From: Haliea sp. E1-2-M8
Lineage (GTDB): Bacteria > Pseudomonadota > Gammaproteobacteria > Pseudomonadales > Halieaceae
Length of the DNA: 64,000 nt
Assembly (NCBI RefSeq): GCF_030649675.1
Contig: NZ_JAUTDR010000020.1
Span: 19,653 to 83,652, forward strand
Direction: 5' to 3'
A model generated the notes under the pieces. It made no database searches and was not told the DNA's origin. It saw nothing but the letters and a program-made list of their open reading frames with translations. Of the stretch, positions 34,714 through 43,089 are shown in pieces (within the stretch, counting starts at the first letter, position 1; every line of letters begins with the position of its first letter). A program made the position numbers and the translations under genes.

Positions 34714-35691
34714 TCAACCCCAGAGTGCCTGTGCGGGGAACCCCACAACGCCACCTTCTCCATACACCAGGCCGTGCTCGATGTCTGACTTGAGCAACAG
34801 CGGACCATCAATGTCCACGTACCGGCAGAACTGACCGATCACGTAGCTCGGTGCCATCGACAGGGAGCTGCCACACATGTTCCCCACCATCAGATCCAGC
34901 CCGGCCTTCCGGGCGGCATCCACCAGCGCCAGTCCCTCGGTGAGCCCGCCGCACTTGTCGAGTTTGATGTTGAGCACATCGTAGCGCCTGGCGGCGGTGG
35001 CAAACTCCCCCAGGTGCAGACAGGACTCGTCGGCGCCCAGGGGTACCGGGGATGTGAAACCCTCGAGTGCGTCGTCCTCGCCGCGCGGGAGGGGCTGTTC
35101 GATCATGGCGATTCCAAGTCGTGCCGCGTGGGGCAGGTACTCCTGCAGGGCCGCGAAGTCCCAGCCCTGATTGACGTCGACAATCAGCCTGGCATCCGGA
35201 CGGGCGGCACGGATTGCCTCGAGCCGCTCAACGGGGTCGCTGGCATCCAGCTTGATCTTGAGATTGGCAAACTGGCGGGCTTCGCTGGCCCGTTCGCCCA
35301 TGGCCTCCGCTGATGCGACGCCCAGGGTATAGACTGTGGTCAGCTGTCGCGGCGTGATCGACAGCAGTTCCCAGATGCGTTTGCCCGCTGCCTTCGCCCG
35401 ATAGTCCCAGAAAGCGCAGTCGAGGGCATTGCGTGCACCGCCCGCAGGTAGCAGGCTCTGGATCTTCTCGGTGGACAGATCCCCGTCGAGACGGGCTGTC
35501 ACGGTCTCGAGCTGCGCTGCCATGGAGTCGGCACTCTCCCCGAGGTAATAGGCCCCCAGCGCTTCTCCGCGACCACGGACGCCATGCTTGCTCAGGGTGA
35601 CTCTTACGGTCTCGCTGGATTCGAACACATGGCCGGTGATCGCGAATGGGGCGGCCATGGGAAAGGCGACTTTTTCGATGGTTATCTGCAT
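34714..35691 (-). CDS. dgcA: N-acetyl-D-glutamate racemase-like enolase (DgcA), copy 2
   Basis: A 325-residue enolase-superfamily protein. Catalytic positions: K145/K147 in LKIKLD, D172 in IVDVNQG, E198 in IEQPLP, D221 in GADES, and Lys in NIKLDKCGG. It follows an intact dgcN by 15 bp on the same strand. Published work on marine Proteobacteria describes DgcN acetylating D-glutamate and DgcA racemising N-acetyl-D-glutamate to the L form, which enters normal metabolism. The dipeptide epimerase alternative (L-Ala-D-Glu) cannot be excluded on sequence alone, but the tight pairing with dgcN supports the D-Glu role. It is the last gene of a four-gene operon starting with the serine hydrolase. Confidence 0.88.
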   Translation of the reverse strand: MQITIEKVAFPMAAPFAITGHVFESSETVRVTLSKHGVRGRGEALGAYYLGESADSMAAQLETVTARLDGDLSTEKIQSLLPAGGARNALDCAFWDYRAKAAGKRIWELLSITPRQLTTVYTLGVASAEAMGERASEARQFANLKIKLDASDPVERLEAIRAARPDARLIVDVNQGWDFAALQEYLPHAARLGIAMIEQPLPRGEDDALEGFTSPVPLGADESCLHLGEFATAARRYDVLNIKLDKCGGLTEGLALVDAARKAGLDLMVGNMCGSSLSMAPSYVIGQFCRYVDIDGPLLLKSDIEHGLVYGEGGVVGFPAQALWG

Positions 35692-35706
35692 GGGGTGGCG
35701 TGCTCC

Positions 35707-36729
35707 TCAGGGGCGGAATTGCTGTACAAGATGGTCGACGATAGCGGAGGTTCCTTCGACCAGTGGGTCGACGCAGGGCAGACCATAGCGCCTGGCGAGG
35801 TCGGCGAGATAGGCCCCGCGCTCGTCGGCGGGGAGAGTCGAGCTGTTGATGCTGATCCCCACACAGCGAATCTTGGGGTTGGTCAGCGAACCGACCGCCA
35901 CAGTGCGTGCAATGACCTCCTCTATACTTGGTACCGGATAGTGCTCCCAGCCCGATATTTGTTCCCGCCCCGCCTCATGGCAGACGACAAACGCGTCCGG
36001 TTGTGAGCCCAGTAGCAGGCCGTGGCTGACCGGGGCATAGGCCGGGTGGAAAATTCCCCCCTGACCCTCAACTACATCCCAGTGCCCGGGGCTGTTGCCC
36101 GGTGACAACACTTCCGCGGCTCCGCTCAGAAAATCGGAAACCACCGCGTCCAGCGGAATGCCTCGTCCGGCGATCATGATACCGGTCTGCCCGGAGGCCC
36201 TGAAATCAACGTCGAGACCGGCGCTGCGCATGTCTCTTTCCAGCTGCAGGGCCGTGTATTTCTTGCCCAGGGCACAATCGGTACCTACAGTCAGCAACCG
36301 CATCCCGGTGCGTTTTCTGCCATTGCCGACCGGCAGCTCCGGCGGTGGCACCCGGATGTCGACCAGCCGCGCACCGCTGCCTGCGGCCGCAGTGGACAGG
36401 GCGCGGTTGTCGGCAAGGCGGGTATGCAGACCGGCGACGATGTCCAGGCCGGCTTCGGCGGCGGCTGCGAGTGCTGGCTGCCAACTTGCCGGCAGGGCGC
36501 CACCGACAGTGGCGGTACCTATGACTACAGACTTGACCCCGGCCGCGACGGCTTCCTCAATAGTCATGTCCGGCAGCCCCAGATCCGCCGTGTCGGCGCT
36601 GAGCCTGAACTGACCCGCGCAGAGTTGGCGGCGCCAGTCGACCAGGCCTGCGCCGGTCTTGACAAACTTCCTGCGCGACTCGTCGCCGAGGAAAATCAGG
36701 TATGGGGACTGTAGTGAAATTGGATGCAT
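35707..36729 (-). CDS. dgcN: D-glutamate N-acetyltransferase (DgcN, DUF1611)
   Basis: A 340-residue DUF1611 protein. The N-terminal domain begins ISLQSPYLIFLGDESRRKF; the C-terminal domain has the P-loop-like TVGTDCALGKKYTALQL, then ASGQTGIMIAGRG, EGQGGIFHPAY, GSQPDAFVVCHEAGR and the closing RRYGLPCVDPLVEG. Family members studied in marine bacteria transfer an acetyl group from acetyl-CoA to D-glutamate. The gene is intact, in contrast to the deleted paralogue at 21.8 kb. It lies 1 bp downstream of the YkvI transporter gene and 15 bp upstream of dgcA, so transport, acetylation and racemisation are coded in order. Confidence 0.88.
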   Translation of the reverse strand: MHPISLQSPYLIFLGDESRRKFVKTGAGLVDWRRQLCAGQFRLSADTADLGLPDMTIEEAVAAGVKSVVIGTATVGGALPASWQPALAAAAEAGLDIVAGLHTRLADNRALSTAAAGSGARLVDIRVPPPELPVGNGRKRTGMRLLTVGTDCALGKKYTALQLERDMRSAGLDVDFRASGQTGIMIAGRGIPLDAVVSDFLSGAAEVLSPGNSPGHWDVVEGQGGIFHPAYAPVSHGLLLGSQPDAFVVCHEAGREQISGWEHYPVPSIEEVIARTVAVGSLTNPKIRCVGISINSSTLPADERGAYLADLARRYGLPCVDPLVEGTSAIVDHLVQQFRP

Positions 36730-36730
36730 G

Positions 36731-37819
36731 TCAGGATCCTGGCGGGGATAGCCGGTGGATTTTCCAGATACCCAGGGTTAGCAGTGGCAGTATGAGGATG
36801 GCAATAAACACCCAGGTCAGAAACCCGTAACCTTTGGCGATAAGATCCACAATACCGATCGCGGTGGCACCGTATACCGACACGAGCAAGAGTCCTGCCG
36901 CGATCAGTGGGCGTGCGAATCGCGGTAGCCGGTGGCCCGTCTCATGGGCTTGCACATCGATGCGCTCGTTGATCGAATGCAACAGTCCGGTGCCGGTCTC
37001 GACGAAGGTGCCGAATACTACCAGCTGGAACAGCAGCTGCAGCCAGGGTGTCTGCAGCTGTGCCATGAGATACAGGGCAGGGACCGGTTGCTCGGCAATC
37101 TCTGGGTACTGGGACATCATCGCCAGATAAAACATGAACGCCGGCACCACGGCGATGGCGCCGGTGATCATGCCGGCACCAATGGCCTGGCGCCGGCTGG
37201 TGAGCAGCACCATGCAGAAAAGTACCGCCGGTAGATTGATGTTGTAGCCCGCATAGCGGACACCGTTGACCAGCCAGTTCTCCCCGCCCTGATCCGCGTC
37301 CAGCGTATGCTGGATGGCATCGCCGAAGTTGACGAAGGTGATGATGAACAGGGCGATGTACACCAGGTAGAGAAGTACAGACCAGAACGCCAGCGCTTTC
37401 TGGATCACCGCCGAGCCGAGAAACGTCAGCAGGCCCACCAGCACCATCATGGCAACCGTGCCCGCTGTCGCCGGTACTCCCAGCAGGGTGAGCACCAGTT
37501 CTCCCGCCGCGGAGCCGACCACCGCGAGAATCAGGATGACCAGGGCAATGTAGGCGATCTCGTAGAGTATCCAGGCCGGTCCCAGCAAATGCCGGCAGAA
37601 GGTCCGGTAGTCGAAGGAACGTGTTACCCGTGCGAACTCGTAGGCCGCGGCCATGACGATACTGAAGACCAGGCCGGCGACAACAATGCCCAGCAGTCCT
37701 CCCACGGGTCCCGAGGGAACGAAGAACTCCACCAGTTCGCGTCCGGTGGCGTAACCACCGCCGATGATTACCGACTGGAAAATCAGCCCCGGGAGCAGGT
37801 AGGCGCGCCACGCGGCCAT
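36731..37819 (-). CDS. YkvI-family membrane transporter (copy 2)
   Basis: A 362-residue inner-membrane protein with about ten hydrophobic segments, opening WRAYLLPGLIFQSVIIGGGY and then ATGRELVEFFV, matching the copy at 20.7 kb. The middle region carries INLPAVLFCMVLLTSRRQ and FGTFVETGTGLLHSINERID. It starts 1 bp after the end of the serine hydrolase gene and ends 1 bp before dgcN, so it is inside a compact operon. No substrate is known for the family; its fixed association with dgcN in two loci suggests D-glutamate or a D-Glu-containing molecule as cargo. Confidence 0.87.
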   Translation of the reverse strand: MAAWRAYLLPGLIFQSVIIGGGYATGRELVEFFVPSGPVGGLLGIVVAGLVFSIVMAAAYEFARVTRSFDYRTFCRHLLGPAWILYEIAYIALVILILAVVGSAAGELVLTLLGVPATAGTVAMMVLVGLLTFLGSAVIQKALAFWSVLLYLVYIALFIITFVNFGDAIQHTLDADQGGENWLVNGVRYAGYNINLPAVLFCMVLLTSRRQAIGAGMITGAIAVVPAFMFYLAMMSQYPEIAEQPVPALYLMAQLQTPWLQLLFQLVVFGTFVETGTGLLHSINERIDVQAHETGHRLPRFARPLIAAGLLLVSVYGATAIGIVDLIAKGYGFLTWVFIAILILPLLTLGIWKIHRLSPPGS

Positions 37820-37820
37820 A

Positions 37821-39368
37821 TCAGCGGCCGCTGGTCGGTATGGCGGGGAAGGGCGGCCGGTCCATGGCCGGGATGCTGATATCTACGCCCGTTACCACTC
37901 CATCCACTTCCCGCAGGCGTACCTGCAGGCCCATGCCACCCTGGGCCACGAACTCCCCTGGCCCCACGGCGGTAAGCGGCAGTGTGGGGGCCTGCTCATC
38001 GTCCGCGGCACCCAGCCGGGCGAGCAGGGTGCCATCGTGGTACACGAGGGAGAACAGTCCATCCGCGGTGAGGCGGAAGGGTGTCATCAGGTAGGTGCCA
38101 CTCAATTGGCGCAGGCGCTCGGGACCAGGTTGCCTGACCAGCGGCTCAGGTATGACCGGCTCCTTGCCCAACAGCAGACTGGTGATCTTGCGGGAGAGCA
38201 CAGCCGGCGACACCGGTGGATTTCCGGCATTGCTGAGGATAACGACAGTCATGTCCAGTTCCGGGTAGTAGGCGTGGTGGGAACTGAAGCCGGTAATACT
38301 GCCGCCATGGGCCCACACGGTGTAACCGTGGTTTTCATTTCGGGTCAGCGCGCCGAGAGCGTAGGTTTGCGGTGTCCCATCGGGAAACGCGAGTGTCCTC
38401 GTGATCAAGGTACGCAAACTTTCTGCTACCGCGGACGAAGTGAAGATCTTGCGCCGGTACTGTGCGAGGTCTGCTGCCGTAGCCTGGATGGAGCCCGCGG
38501 CGAAGGGTGTGAGGTAGGGTGTGGGCGCGGCATTGTGGAAGCCCTCGGGGGTGGCCAGGTAACCTTGCGCGCGATTGGCGACAATGTCCTCGTGGCGTCC
38601 GCTGTAGGTATGCGTCAGCCCCAGCGGATCCAGGATCCGCTCCTGCAACAGAGCGTAGAAGTCCTCCCCGGTCACAGCTTCGAGAATAAGGCCCAGCAGA
38701 TAGTAGCCAGAGTTCGAGTACAGAAAATGGCTGCCGGACTCGAAATCGAGCGGGGTGTCGGCGAACAGTCGCAGTATATCCTCCCGCTGGTTCGGTACCC
38801 AGGTGAGGATCGCTTGCCCTGTTGGCAGGGCGGTATAATTGGCGATGCCCGAGGTGTGAGTCAGTAGCTGCTGCAGATTGGCGTGACGGCCGGGACCCTC
38901 GTAGTCGGGAAGGTAATCGACTACCCGTCCCTCCAGCTGCAACTCGCCCCCTGCAACCAGTTGCAGGACCAGGTGCGCAGTGTAGGACTTGGTGATGGAG
39001 CCGAGCTGGTATACCGTATCGCTGCCCGCGGCGACCTGATGCTCCAAATCCGCAAAGCCCACGCTGTTGCTGTAAAATGTTTCGCCCCCCACATCCACCA
39101 GGATGGTGTAGGCGGGGGTGAGGCCCTGCCAGGGTATCTCAATGGCCAACAGGGAATCGACCTGGTCGATTGTGTCCGGGTCAGGTTTCCACGTCTCCCC
39201 GGACCAGGAAAGGCTGGAAAGAGTCGCCAGGGCAATGAAGCAACAGCGCCGGGTACATGTTCTTATTGTTGACGTAATAATGGCCTTGTCCTCCAGCCAG
39301 TGGGGTCGGTGCCTGGCTCGGGCGGCTGTCCGGGACCACCTGCGGGGCCTCGGGTGCGAGCTGCGCAC
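37821..39368 (-). CDS. Exported serine hydrolase (S12), first gene of the dgc operon
   Basis: About 515 residues if the ATG at 39368 is used. The catalytic motif is SITK (QLGSITKSYTAHLVLQ), with YSN in FLYSNSGYYLLG, and HGGS in WAHGGSITGFSSH. A hydrophobic stretch (CCFIALATLSSLSWS) looks like a signal peptide, but it begins about 40 residues after the first ATG, and no good internal start codon is seen between, so the true start is unclear. The C-terminal region is a beta-sandwich like the DUF3471 type. The gene heads the operon with ykvI, dgcN and dgcA, facing a MarR gene across a palindromic site. D-aminopeptidase or DD-peptidase-like cleavage releasing D-Glu compounds is the inferred role. 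Confidence 0.82.
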   Translation of the reverse strand: MRSSHPRPRRWSRTAARARHRPHWLEDKAIITSTIRTCTRRCCFIALATLSSLSWSGETWKPDPDTIDQVDSLLAIEIPWQGLTPAYTILVDVGGETFYSNSVGFADLEHQVAAGSDTVYQLGSITKSYTAHLVLQLVAGGELQLEGRVVDYLPDYEGPGRHANLQQLLTHTSGIANYTALPTGQAILTWVPNQREDILRLFADTPLDFESGSHFLYSNSGYYLLGLILEAVTGEDFYALLQERILDPLGLTHTYSGRHEDIVANRAQGYLATPEGFHNAAPTPYLTPFAAGSIQATAADLAQYRRKIFTSSAVAESLRTLITRTLAFPDGTPQTYALGALTRNENHGYTVWAHGGSITGFSSHHAYYPELDMTVVILSNAGNPPVSPAVLSRKITSLLLGKEPVIPEPLVRQPGPERLRQLSGTYLMTPFRLTADGLFSLVYHDGTLLARLGAADDEQAPTLPLTAVGPGEFVAQGGMGLQVRLREVDGVVTGVDISIPAMDRPPFPAIPTSGR

Positions 39369-39445
39369 ATGCCCGGCAATTCATTCAATGCTAATCTGTA
39401 GACGGTACGTGGTCTCCGCTCTCAGGCGGATCAGACGTTAGCACA

Positions 39446-39467
39446 AGTATGTTGTCGTGACAACGAA
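39446..39467. promoter_or_regulatory. Palindromic operator 1, probable MarR site
   Basis: AGTATGTTGT-CGTG-ACAACGAA, containing the perfect dyad GTTGTC-GT-GACAAC at 39451-39464. It lies between the divergent serine hydrolase operon and the marR gene. It matches the element at 40081-40102 at 19 of 22 positions, with all differences inside the centre. Confidence 0.85.
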
Positions 39468-39533
39468 GTGAGCGAATTGTTGCCTGCAGGCTATACGATA
39501 CGGTCGCGGCCCGGTCCGCAATAAGGAGAGACG

Positions 39534-40031
39534 ATGCCTCTAGCACCACTGCCCAGGTCGAAGAAGGACCAGCTGACGGAGGGTATGGAGCCGCCCTCCC
39601 ATATCAGCTACCAGATCACGATTGCCGCCAACCTGATGGCTTTTGGCAGCAGCGCCAGTAACGTAAAGCGTTTTGGTATCAAGACCCGCGAGTGGCGGGT
39701 ACTCGGGTGCATCACCCAGGTAGGCCCGGCTACAGCCAGTGACATCGTGCGCCTGGTGCAGCAGGACAAGGGCAGCATCAGCAGGGCCATCACCGGCCTG
39801 GAGCGAGAGGGGTTGATCGGGAAGATTCCCAATCACGCCCACAAGAACAGCCCCTACATCTGGCTGACAGAGAAAGGGCGCAAGCTGGTTGATCGCATTT
39901 ATCCAGTGTTTATCCAACAGGCAGAACTGTTCACCGATGTCCTCAGCGACAGGGAAAAGCGGGAGTTGTGCCGTCTTCTGGACAAACTGAAAGACCATGT
40001 GGAGCAGGTGCGGATTGAGCAGGGCATCTAG
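39534..40031 (+). CDS. MarR-family transcriptional regulator
   Basis: A 165-residue winged-helix regulator. The DNA-binding core reads EWRVLGCITQVGPATASDIV, then QQDKGSISRAITGLEREGLI and the wing LTEKGRKLVDRIYPVF; helices at both ends would form the dimer interface. MarR proteins usually repress divergent genes and themselves and are released by a small ligand. The same 22-bp palindromic element occurs before this gene (shared with the dgc operon) and before the TonB receptor operon downstream, which supports this protein as the local repressor of both. The inducer could be a D-glutamate or peptide-derived compound; not determined. Confidence 0.9.
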   Translation: MPLAPLPRSKKDQLTEGMEPPSHISYQITIAANLMAFGSSASNVKRFGIKTREWRVLGCITQVGPATASDIVRLVQQDKGSISRAITGLEREGLIGKIPNHAHKNSPYIWLTEKGRKLVDRIYPVFIQQAELFTDVLSDREKRELCRLLDKLKDHVEQVRIEQGI

Positions 40032-40080
40032 CCCGGGGCCCTGGCGGGTCCGTCTTCGGCGTATCCCTGCGCCCGGATCC

Positions 40081-40102
40081 AGTATGTTGTTATAACAACG
40101 AA
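40081..40102. promoter_or_regulatory. Palindromic operator 2, probable MarR site before the TonB receptor
   Basis: AGTATGTTGT-TATA-ACAACGAA, containing the perfect dyad GTTGTTA-TAACAAC at 40086-40099. It lies 97 bp before the receptor ATG at 40200 and 49 bp after marR. It shares its flanks and half sites with the element at 39446-39467. Confidence 0.85.
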
Positions 40103-40199
40103 CCTGTGCTACCTTTTTCCCATTCGCATCCAGCCCGGCTGCCGGCACGGAGTATCCGGCGGGCCCGGGAGAACACCATAACGAGAATGGAGAGCAGCT

Positions 40200-43049
40200 A
40201 TGGCGGGAAATATGTTGACGTTGACGAAGCTGGCCCACTGTGTGCGCGAGCATGCCTGTAGCCTGACGAGGCTTTCGGCAGCCGTTGCCATGGCAACGCT
40301 GCCAGCTGGCGCCGTCTATGCTCAGGGTTCCGGTGGCGGTGTTCTGGAGGAGGTGATTGTCACCTCTGCGGCGACCCGGCTGCAGTCCGGGTTTGAGTCG
40401 CCCAAGCCGGTTACCACGGTCAGCCGGGAGCAGCTGGACGCGCGGGGCTTGGTGAATATAGCCGACTTCCTCAATGAAATACCTTCCTTCATTGGCACCA
40501 CAACACCGGCAACCACCACCCTTTCATCCAGCCTCAATGGTGCCAACCTGCTGGACCTGCGCGGCCTGGGGCCCAACCGCACTCTGGTTCTCGTGGATCG
40601 ACGCCGCTTCACCCCTACCAATGATACCGGGGCGATCAACATCAACGTGATACCACAGTCTCTGATCAAGAACGTGGAAGTCGTCACTGGCGGTGCCTCC
40701 GCTCAGTGGGGCTCCGATGCGGTGGCCGGAGTAGTGAACCTCCAGCTTGATCGCGAGTTCGAGGGAGCCAGGGTCGATGCCCGCTATGGCGAGGCCGGCG
40801 AGGGTGATGCCCAGACAGAATTCGTTTCCCTCGCCTTCGGGGTTGCCAGTGATGACGGCCGCAGCCACCTGGTAGTCGGTGGCGACATGGAGAACCACGA
40901 CGGTGTCGTGAACCAAAGTGACCGCGACTGGGGCAGGGAACGCTGGGGGATTGTCGGTAACCCGCTAGACACGGGCCCCGATGATGGCGTTCCAGCACGA
41001 CTCATCACTCGCAATGTGGTGTTGGGTCTGGGTACCCCCGGTGGTTACCTGCCGCTGGCACTGGGCAATCATCCCGCCGTAGCCCAGACCCGCTTTGGTC
41101 CCGCTGGTGAGTGGCTGCCCTACGACATAGGCGAATTCCCGATTCCCAACGCATTTGCCGCGCTACCTTTCCAGGTTGGTGGTGACGGCACTCCGTTTGG
41201 TGATCCTGCCAGTCTCTCCGCGCCCTACGATCGCAAATCCTTCATGGCGATTGGCAGCCATGATCTCACTGACAGAGTTACCCTGTTCGCGGAAGCATCC
41301 TGGGGCAAGACCAGCTCCAGAAACGAAACGGTACACCCGTGGAGCTTCATTGGCGGCGGTCCGGACATTATTGCCGCGGATAACCCGTTCATACCGGAGC
41401 CACTGCAGCAGGTCATGACAGAGAATGCCATTCCGGTGCTGGTAATGGCTCGCACCAATATTGATCACGGGGCAATTACCTCGGACACCACCAATGAGAC
41501 CACGCGTTTTCTTGCGGGGGCAAGGGGCGACTTTGCCGACGCATGGCGCTGGGAGTTGTCAGCGGCTACCGGCACCACCGATTCCCAGGCTCTGCAGTTC
41601 AACAATGTCATCAAGGCCAACCGAAACTTTGCCATTGACGCAGTGCGTGACCCCGCAACAGGAAATAACGTGTGCCGGGCAAACCTCGGTGGCGCCAACG
41701 GTGCGCCGGGCTGTGTGCCTCTGAATCTGTTTGGCAACGGTGCTCCCAGCCAGGCCGCTCTCGATTACATTCACGGCACCGCCAGCTTGCAGTGGGAAGT
41801 GCGGCAGAAAGTGTTTGCCGCATCCATGAGCGGTGAACTGCTGGACTTGCCCGCTGGACCGGTCGCGCTGGCATTCGGGGCCGAGTACCGCGAAGAGAGC
41901 TCGTCCACCACACCCGACAAGACCGCCGTTGACGGCGGGTATTTCATTACCAATGTGGTGCCGCTGGAAGGCGAGTTCGATGTGTCCGAAGCATTCCTGG
42001 AGGCGGGGGTTCCGGTGCTGGCGGGTGCCAACGGCATGAACCTGGATGTCAATGCCGCGATCCGTTACACCGACTACAGCACCAGCGGTGGCGAGAATAC
42101 CTGGCAACTGGGGGCAACCTTCAGTCCCTATACCGATCTCACCTTCCGTGGCACCGTGTCCCGCGACATTCGCGCACCGAATATTGGCGAGCTGTTCCAG
42201 ACATCGCGCCTGTTCTTCCAGAACCTGGTCGACCCGTTCAGCGGGGGGGTGTCCCGCCTGATCCAGGTTCCGGTCGGTGGCAATACCGAGCTGGCGCCCG
42301 AGGAATCGGATACCGTGACCTTTGGTGCCGTGTACCAGCCTGCATGGCTGGACCGGTTTAGCCTGTCGGCGGACTGGTACCAGATCGAGATCGATGGCGC
42401 CATCAGCAGCCTGCCGGCACAAACCGTTGTCGACACCTGCTTTGCAACCGGCGCTCTCTGTGAGTTGGTGACTCTGCAGAACGGAGAATTGTTCCGGGTG
42501 CAGGAAAACCTGGTCAACGTGGCACAGCGCAATGTCGAGGGAGTTGATCTGGAGGCGGTCTACGAAGTACCGGAACTTGTGGGCGGTACTCTGACGCTGC
42601 GCTGGCTGGCGAGCTATGTCGAGGAGCAATCGTTCTCCCCCGATGGCATCACCGTGCTGGATGATGCTGGCGTGGTGGGTCCGGATGCCGCGGGCGACAA
42701 CCCGACACCTGAATGGCGCTGGAACCTCTCCGGTGACTACCGGATAGGGCAGCTTGGCGTGACCGCACAATTGCGCTACGTCGGCGGTGGCGACTACCTG
42801 GCCGATCAGACGGCCGAAGACATCAATGACAACGATGTGGACGATGTCTACTATGTCAACCTGGCCGCCCGCTATGATGTCCCCTTGAGCGAGAGTGGCA
42901 ATCTGCAGCTTTATGCTGGAATCAACAACGTCTTTGACGAGGATCCGCCGGTTGCGCCGGTGGATTTCATCAATAACCTGGGCACCAACACTCAATTGTA
43001 CGATGTCGTCGGCCGCTATTTCTTTGGCGGTGTGAGACTGACTTTCTAG
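40200..43049 (+). CDS. TonB-dependent receptor
   Basis: A 949-residue outer-membrane receptor, intact from signal peptide to C-terminal aromatic. The signal region ends near AGAVYAQG; the TonB box is EEVIVTSAATR; the plug follows (LRGLGPNRTLVLVDRRRFTP, GASAQWGSDAVAGVVNLQL); the 22-strand barrel has SRDIRAPNIGELFQTS and ends YFFGGVRLTF with terminal Phe. It is of the large (about 900-1000 residue) class typical for oligopeptide, polysaccharide or siderophore uptake. No SusD partner is nearby. It is the first gene of a unit with two lipoprotein amidohydrolases, under a MarR-type palindrome. The neighbours suggest a D-residue peptide cargo rather than iron; this is inferred. Confidence 0.93.
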   Translation: MAGNMLTLTKLAHCVREHACSLTRLSAAVAMATLPAGAVYAQGSGGGVLEEVIVTSAATRLQSGFESPKPVTTVSREQLDARGLVNIADFLNEIPSFIGTTTPATTTLSSSLNGANLLDLRGLGPNRTLVLVDRRRFTPTNDTGAININVIPQSLIKNVEVVTGGASAQWGSDAVAGVVNLQLDREFEGARVDARYGEAGEGDAQTEFVSLAFGVASDDGRSHLVVGGDMENHDGVVNQSDRDWGRERWGIVGNPLDTGPDDGVPARLITRNVVLGLGTPGGYLPLALGNHPAVAQTRFGPAGEWLPYDIGEFPIPNAFAALPFQVGGDGTPFGDPASLSAPYDRKSFMAIGSHDLTDRVTLFAEASWGKTSSRNETVHPWSFIGGGPDIIAADNPFIPEPLQQVMTENAIPVLVMARTNIDHGAITSDTTNETTRFLAGARGDFADAWRWELSAATGTTDSQALQFNNVIKANRNFAIDAVRDPATGNNVCRANLGGANGAPGCVPLNLFGNGAPSQAALDYIHGTASLQWEVRQKVFAASMSGELLDLPAGPVALAFGAEYREESSSTTPDKTAVDGGYFITNVVPLEGEFDVSEAFLEAGVPVLAGANGMNLDVNAAIRYTDYSTSGGENTWQLGATFSPYTDLTFRGTVSRDIRAPNIGELFQTSRLFFQNLVDPFSGGVSRLIQVPVGGNTELAPEESDTVTFGAVYQPAWLDRFSLSADWYQIEIDGAISSLPAQTVVDTCFATGALCELVTLQNGELFRVQENLVNVAQRNVEGVDLEAVYEVPELVGGTLTLRWLASYVEEQSFSPDGITVLDDAGVVGPDAAGDNPTPEWRWNLSGDYRIGQLGVTAQLRYVGGGDYLADQTAEDINDNDVDDVYYVNLAARYDVPLSESGNLQLYAGINNVFDEDPPVAPVDFINNLGTNTQLYDVVGRYFFGGVRLTF

Positions 43050-43089
43050 CACCGTTATGCCGGCCCAATACATTCAGGGAGCAGTGAAC

